From contig JAKBTP010000069.1 in assembly GCA_021844355.1 (NCBI GenBank), forward strand, positions 1-9,684: a stretch of 9,684 nt of DNA, written 5' to 3'. Below are positions 6,269 through 9,684 of this stretch, piece after piece. The notes below the pieces were generated by a model. The model was not told the DNA's origin. It made no database searches and was given only the letters and a program-made list of their open reading frames with translations. The position numbers and the translations under genes are program-made. How positions within the stretch are numbered: position 1 is the first letter of the stretch; the number at the start of each line of letters is the position of its first letter. The stretch comes from a bacterium. GTDB taxonomy: Bacteria; Chloroflexota; Dormibacteria; Aeolococcales; Bog-877.

Positions 6269-8686
6269 ATGGCAGCTGGCGATCCCGCGGGAGTCGGGGC
6301 CGGGCCCCTGGTGGCGGGAGCCGGGGGGCTTTCACTGGCAGGGGCCCCAGACGCCCTCCTGGAAGCCGCGCGGGCGGACTTCCCCCGGTACGAGGTCCTG
6401 AAGGATCTGGTGGACGAGCTGATCGACCTCTCGCTCAACTACCGCCAGAGCGGACACCCCGGTGGGTCGCGGTCCAAGGTCCACCTGCTCCTGGGATTGC
6501 TGCTGAGTGGGGCCATGCATTGGGACCTGCGCCGACCCTGGCTCCGCTACTCAGACCGGTTCGTGCTCTCCGCTGGCCACACCGTGCCGCTGGTGTACGC
6601 CACCCTGGCGGTCCTCAACGAGGGTCTGCGGGAGCGCCACCGAACAACCCGGGACCCCCGCTTCGCGTTCCCGGACGCGGGGCGGTGGGCCCTCACCTGG
6701 GAGCACCTATTGGATCTCCGGCACCGGGGGGGGCTCCCGGGTCACGCCGAGATGTCGGGGCGCACCCTCTTCCTCAAGTTCAACACCGGTCCCTCCGGTC
6801 ACGGCACGGCCCCCGCGGCCGGCGAGGCCCTGGCCCTGCGGCTCGCCGGCGCCGGGACGGTCAAGGTCTTCGCCGTGGAGGGTGAGGGCGGTCTCACCCC
6901 GGGTGGCAGCCACGAGGCCCGCGCCACGGCCTTCGGGCTGGGACTCTCCAACCTTGTCTTCCTTCTCGACTGGAACGACTTCGGTATCGACCCCCGCCCC
7001 CTCTCCAGCGTGGTGAGCGGCACGCCCTCCGACTGGTTCTCTCCGTACGGCTGGAGGGTGGTGGGCACGGAGTCCGGATCGGAGTGGGAGGGGGTGACAT
7101 CCTGCCTGCTTCAGGCCGCCGGGGGCGAGAACCCCGAAGGGCGCCCGACTGCGGCATGGTTCCGCACTCGCAAGGGCAGGGGATACGGCAAGTACGACGC
7201 CGCCAGCCACGGCACCCCATGGCCCCCGAACGCCCCCCAGTTCTGGGAGGTGCGCCAGGCCTTCATGGAGAAGTACGGGGTCGAGTACCAGGGAGCGGGA
7301 CAGCCGGCGCCCGAGGACCCCTCCGCGCGCCGGGAACAGGCTCGAGCCAACCTCGATGTCGCCCTCTCGGTGCTGCGGCGGGACGGGGAGCTGGTCGAGT
7401 GGCTCTCGGACCGGCTGGTGGAGCTCGGGGATCAGGTGCCGGAGCGGATCCCGGGAGCGCAGCGGATGGGCGGGTCCCAGGTCTTCGCGGACAAGCGCAT
7501 CTTCGACGTTCGGGAATACCCCGCGTCCCTCTGGAAGAAGCCGGGGGAGAAAGCCCCCAACCGGGCGGCGCTGGGGGCCTGGGGGGCCTACGTCAACTCA
7601 CTGGCACTCAAGGAGCACGGGCGGCCGCTGTTCGTGGCCGCCTCCGCCGACCTCGCCGAGTCCACCAACCTCGCCGGTTTCGCCGCCGGCTTCGGGGACC
7701 TTCCGGGTTCCGGCTGGTACGAGAGGGGGTCAAACCCCACGGGGGCGCTGCTGCCCACCGAGATCACCGAGTTCGGCAACGCCGGGCTGGTCGCTGGGCT
7801 GGCCACGGTCAACCTGGCCGATGACCCCTTCTCTCAGTTCGACGGCTTCTGGGGCGCCTGCTCCACCTACGGGTCCTTCTCCTACCTCAAGTACGGTCCC
7901 ATCCGGCTCTTCAGCCAGCTGGCCCAGGACTGCGAGCTCCGGGTGGGCAAGGTGCTCTGGGTGGCCGGGCACTCCGGACCCGAGACTGCCGAGGACTCCC
8001 GCACCCACTTCGGGATCTACGAGCCCGGGGTCACCCAGCTGTTCCCGGAGGGCCAGGTAATCGACCTCCACCCGTGGGAGTACAACGAGGTGCCGGTGGT
8101 GCTGGCCGCGGCCCTCAGCACCCCGGCCCCGGTGGTGGCCCTGCACCTGACCCGCCCCGCCGTGGAGATACCCGACCGAGAGCGGCTTCGGATGCCATCA
8201 CACCTGGAGGCCGCCCGCGGCGCCTACCTGATCCGCGGCTACCGCCCCGGGCTGCCCAGGGGAGGAGTTGTCCTGATCCGGGGGACGGTCCCGACGGCCA
8301 ATCTTGTGAGCCTGCTCCCAGAGCTCGACCGCCTGGGACTCAACGTGAAGGTGGTGGCGGCCATCAGCCCCCAGCTGTTCCGCCTCCAGGCCCCGGAGTA
8401 CCGGGCGGCGGTGCTCGGGCCTGGAGACCTCCTGGACACGATGGCGATCACCAACGGCTCCCTGCGGATGATGCGGGACTGGGCCGACCACCCCCTCTTC
8501 GAGGAGTACTCGCTCTTCCCCGACTGGGACCACAGGTGGCGCACCGGGGGGACGGTGGAGGAGGTCATGCAGGAGGCCCACCTGGACTCCGTCCACATCC
8601 TGGAGGCGCTCGACCGCTTCGCCAGGGAGCGCGGGGCCCGGCTGGAGCGGCTGGCGAAGCTGCTGGAGGCCGCCCGGGAAGGCTAG
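6269..8686 (+). CDS. Transketolase-like TPP-dependent enzyme, long divergent form
   Basis: An 805-residue protein of the transketolase family, which moves two-carbon ketol units between sugar phosphates using TPP. Anchors matching classical transketolase: SGHPGGS (61-67), DRFVLSAGH (96-104), PGHAE (157-161), TGPSGHG (173-179), DWN (234-236), SHGTP (313-317), SADLAES (459-465), TEFG with the TPP-activating Glu501, GHSG (567-570) and EDSRTH (575-580). Thus the His residues equivalent to E. coli TktA 26, 66, 100, 261, 461 and 473 all seem present. Oddities: the usual GDG is GEG (205-207); the WRP phosphate-binding segment appears as LHP (600-602); the protein is about 140 residues longer than TktA, with a Gly/Ala-rich N-terminus (1-35) and extra sequence around 330-430. 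The strong Shine-Dalgarno and intact catalytic residues argue for a working enzyme; its substrates are uncertain, so I give no symbol. It is not a phosphoketolase or Dxs by motif. Confidence 0.85.
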   Translation: MAAGDPAGVGAGPLVAGAGGLSLAGAPDALLEAARADFPRYEVLKDLVDELIDLSLNYRQSGHPGGSRSKVHLLLGLLLSGAMHWDLRRPWLRYSDRFVLSAGHTVPLVYATLAVLNEGLRERHRTTRDPRFAFPDAGRWALTWEHLLDLRHRGGLPGHAEMSGRTLFLKFNTGPSGHGTAPAAGEALALRLAGAGTVKVFAVEGEGGLTPGGSHEARATAFGLGLSNLVFLLDWNDFGIDPRPLSSVVSGTPSDWFSPYGWRVVGTESGSEWEGVTSCLLQAAGGENPEGRPTAAWFRTRKGRGYGKYDAASHGTPWPPNAPQFWEVRQAFMEKYGVEYQGAGQPAPEDPSARREQARANLDVALSVLRRDGELVEWLSDRLVELGDQVPERIPGAQRMGGSQVFADKRIFDVREYPASLWKKPGEKAPNRAALGAWGAYVNSLALKEHGRPLFVAASADLAESTNLAGFAAGFGDLPGSGWYERGSNPTGALLPTEITEFGNAGLVAGLATVNLADDPFSQFDGFWGACSTYGSFSYLKYGPIRLFSQLAQDCELRVGKVLWVAGHSGPETAEDSRTHFGIYEPGVTQLFPEGQVIDLHPWEYNEVPVVLAAALSTPAPVVALHLTRPAVEIPDRERLRMPSHLEAARGAYLIRGYRPGLPRGGVVLIRGTVPTANLVSLLPELDRLGLNVKVVAAISPQLFRLQAPEYRAAVLGPGDLLDTMAITNGSLRMMRDWADHPLFEEYSLFPDWDHRWRTGGTVEEVMQEAHLDSVHILEALDRFARERGARLERLAKLLEAAREG

Positions 8687-8704
8687 CCCCGGGGCTTCCC
8701 GGGG
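8687..8704 (+). terminator. Hairpin directly after the transketolase-like stop
   Basis: ccccggg (8687-8693), loop gctt, cccgggg (8698-8704) form a perfect 7-bp all-GC stem starting on the base after the TAG stop. No T-run follows. It may end the transcript or protect its 3' end. The structure is seen; the role is inferred. Confidence 0.4.
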
Positions 8705-8924
8705 ATCGCCAGGTGGGGCTTGCCGTCTCGGTCGGTGTCCCGAGCCAAGGTGTGCCCGCCTCTGGCGGACTTCTACAGCCCCCCCGTCCGAAGGTCAGCC
8801 CGGCGCGTGAGGATCTGGTCGTGGCCGAGACCTGGAGGTTGGGAAGTGAGCTGCCGTACGCCGGCCTGAAGCGCCCCCTGCCCCCGGACTCACCTCCGAG
8901 AGATGACTACGACATGTGTGAGGA
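8705..8924. other. Region without a convincing gene
   Basis: About 220 bp between the hairpin and the HTH gene. Reading frames here are open because of high GC, but none shows domain-like sequence. I see no tRNA T-loop motif, no repeat array and no clear promoter. GAGGAG at 8920-8925 may be the ribosome binding site of the next gene. Confidence 0.4.
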
Positions 8925-9245
8925 GTGTGGTTGTATCCCCCTGTGGCCAAGGGGTCCGAGCGGGAGCTGGCAAGCGGTGTGCGGGAGGCGGCCGGGCTGG
9001 TCGGCCGGTGGCCGGAGACCATCAGGCGGTGGGTGTGGTCGGGCCTTCTCCAGGCCGAGCGGGACGGGCGCCGGATCCTGGTCTCCTCCAGCGAGGTGCG
9101 GGCGCTGGCGGAAGAGCGCGGAGGTGGGCCCCACCTCCGACTCTCCGAATGGGTCGCCGAGGCCCGTCGGGCCCTGGGGCAGCCGGGGTCGCCGCGCCGG
9201 TCGGCTGCGGACCTGGTCCTCGACGACCGCCGTCGCCACCCCTGA
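8925..9245 (+). CDS. Excisionase-like HTH protein, probable antitoxin of a VapC-type pair
   Basis: A 106-residue small basic protein. Residues 17-63 have the MerR/excisionase (HTH_17) pattern: GVREAAGLVG, then PETIRRW with the recognition helix, SGLLQAERDGRR as the wing, and SSSEVRALAEE. A charged C-terminal segment (about 70-106) could bind a toxin. Proteins of this type often precede PIN-domain toxins, and the next ORF, 7 bp after this stop, begins like VapC, so an antitoxin and autorepressor role is inferred. The start is unsure: the GTG at 8925 overlaps the GAGGAG at 8920-8925; a TTG at 8931 sits 5 nt after it; a GTG at 8943 would give the most family-like N-terminus (MAKGS). It could instead be an orphan regulator or the directionality factor of a lost element, but no integrase is seen. 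Confidence 0.6.
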   Translation: MWLYPPVAKGSERELASGVREAAGLVGRWPETIRRWVWSGLLQAERDGRRILVSSSEVRALAEERGGGPHLRLSEWVAEARRALGQPGSPRRSAADLVLDDRRRHP

Positions 9246-9252
9246 ATCCCCG

Positions 9253-9396
9253 ATGCCGGTGGTGGACGCGAGCCTGGTGGTTGACTGGGTGGCCCTCGCC
9301 GCTGCCTCCAATTTCGCCGGCTTTGGCGAACAACCGCACACGGTGGCGGAAGATCAGGTCATCATTGGTCACGGCGGCCCCTCCCTTGAGCTTTGA
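9253..9396 (+). pseudogene. Truncated VapC/PIN-domain toxin
   Basis: The ATG at 9253 lies 7 bp after the HTH gene stop, an operon-like arrangement. The first 14 residues, MPVVDASLVVDWVA, are the typical first strand of a VapC-type PIN ribonuclease, with the first catalytic Asp (Asp5). From about residue 15 the similarity stops and the frame ends at codon 48. Full VapC toxins have about 130 residues with later acidic residues (D/E..A...N, then a TxD segment); I looked in all three plus-strand frames to about 9480 and do not see them. The remainder was probably lost by deletion or replacement, leaving no nuclease. A 6-bp inverted repeat (9313-9330) lies at or near the break. The identification rests on a short but characteristic stretch. 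Confidence 0.55.
9313..9330. repeat. Inverted repeat at the PIN break point
   Basis: ttcgcc, spacer ggcttt, ggcgaa: perfect 6-bp arms. It lies about 18 bp after the last codon that looks like PIN sequence. It could be a rearrangement scar, a weak terminator or chance. Confidence 0.3.
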
Positions 9397-9433
9397 ACAC
9401 CCAAAGGATGGGCCGCCTTCTCTTTCCCTGCAC

Positions 9434-9447
9434 GCCCCCTCAGGGGC
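9434..9447. terminator. Small hairpin between convergent genes
   Basis: gcccc-ctca-ggggc (5-bp stem, 4-nt loop) lies in the 84-bp gap between the PIN remnant and the end of the minus-strand permease gene. No T-run is present on either strand. The position suits a shared terminator, but the stem is short. Confidence 0.25.
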
Positions 9448-9480
9448 ACAGGTGTCTACACATCCCGTGCACTGTTCAAT

Positions 9481-9684
9481 CTAGGCGCCCCGTTGAAGGA
9501 GCGGCCTCCCCAGGGCCGCCGCCGCCACCCCGCCCACCACCAGGAAGACCCCCGCCGCCAGGAGGAACTGGGGGTCGCTGCCGTACGGGGGGTTGCCGTG
9601 CAGCACCAGCTGGAAGGCGTCCTGCAGGTAGCTGAAGGGCAGCACCTGGGCGATCCAGTAGCGCGGCCCGGAGGCCGGCACGCC
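9481..9684 (-). CDS. ABC-2 type transporter permease, C-terminal fragment
   Basis: The last 67 or so codons of a minus-strand gene that continues past the right edge; the frame is open at the edge. The segment runs from Pro/Trp-rich PASGPRYW through VLPFSYLQDAFQLVLHG to a final strongly hydrophobic helix (about LLAAGVFLVVGGVAAAAL) and a short basic end, RPLLQRGA. This is the usual ending of ABC-2 (DrrB/NodJ-like) membrane proteins: a conserved lp-sYl-da-r/q-l..G stretch, then the sixth helix. These permeases pair with an ATPase to export drugs, lipids or polysaccharides; the ATPase and the rest of the permease would lie outside the window. The GTG at 9681 is internal, not the start. Confidence 0.75.
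   Translation of the reverse strand, partial: GVPASGPRYWIAQVLPFSYLQDAFQLVLHGNPPYGSDPQFLLAAGVFLVVGGVAAAALGRPLLQRGA

Noticed and set aside
6269..8686. Transketolase-like protein as a phosphoketolase, given its length near 800 residues
   Set aside because: It lacks the phosphoketolase N-terminal motifs and GDGEAETG, and follows the transketolase motif order instead.
8705..8924. Searched for a tRNA or small RNA gene
   Set aside because: No T-loop consensus or cloverleaf arms were found; only the hairpin at 8687-8704 is clear.
8914..8937. Possible Cys-rich peptide start (MCEECGC) overlapping the HTH gene start
   Set aside because: Only a few residues resemble a metal-binding N-terminus; the frame then becomes Gly/Arg/Ser-rich and overlaps a better-supported gene.
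8925..9245. HTH gene as an excisionase of a mobile element
   Set aside because: No integrase, attachment-site repeat or phage gene is nearby, and the neighbouring PIN-like start fits a toxin-antitoxin origin better.
8074..9396. 440-codon plus-strand frame from inside the transketolase-like gene to the PIN remnant
   Set aside because: The first part is a shadow frame of the transketolase-like gene and the middle is low-complexity. Only its last 47 codons look like a gene start, annotated separately.

Overview
The window is very GC-rich, uses GTG as well as ATG starts, and has short intergenic gaps. It looks like chromosomal DNA of a high-GC bacterium. The gene content fits Actinomycetota, Chloroflexota or a candidate phylum such as Dormibacterota, but no rRNA or other phylogenetic marker is present, so this placement is inference. 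I see no tRNA, rRNA, CRISPR array, intact mobile element or phage gene.

Layout, left to right. A plus-strand type I (beta-type) glutamine synthetase (16-1443; its start may lie off the left edge) is followed by a strong GC-rich hairpin. Next comes a minus-strand pair: dxs (4577-2649), the first enzyme of the MEP isoprenoid pathway, then an EamA/DMT-family exporter (2626-1697) only 22 bp downstream. dxs has a perfect TATAAT box 8 bp before its ATG, so its message is probably leaderless or nearly so, and the ATG lies inside a perfect 16-bp palindrome. Divergent from dxs are two plus-strand membrane-protein genes: an unrecognised four-helix protein with a proline-rich tail (4704-5366) and a CPBP-family intramembrane protease (within 5270-6145). 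After them comes an 805-residue transketolase-like enzyme (6269-8686) with a very good ribosome binding site. It keeps the conserved active-site histidines, has GEG where GDG is usual in the TPP/metal motif, and is much longer than classical transketolases.

The right end looks eroded. A hairpin directly follows the transketolase stop. About 230 bp with no convincing gene come next, then an excisionase-like HTH protein (8925-9245). A 47-codon ORF lies 7 bp after it and begins like a VapC/PIN toxin but loses the similarity after about 14 residues. This is best read as a broken toxin-antitoxin locus. Converging on it from the right edge is the C-terminal end of an ABC-2 type permease (9684-9481).

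The genes do not form one pathway. GlnA assimilates ammonia. Dxs and the transketolase-like protein both belong to the TPP-dependent transketolase superfamily and draw on the glyceraldehyde-3-phosphate/pentose-phosphate pool, but they lie on opposite strands under separate control. I found no clear new multi-gene system. The most interesting items are the dxs start region, the divergent transketolase and the decayed TA pair.
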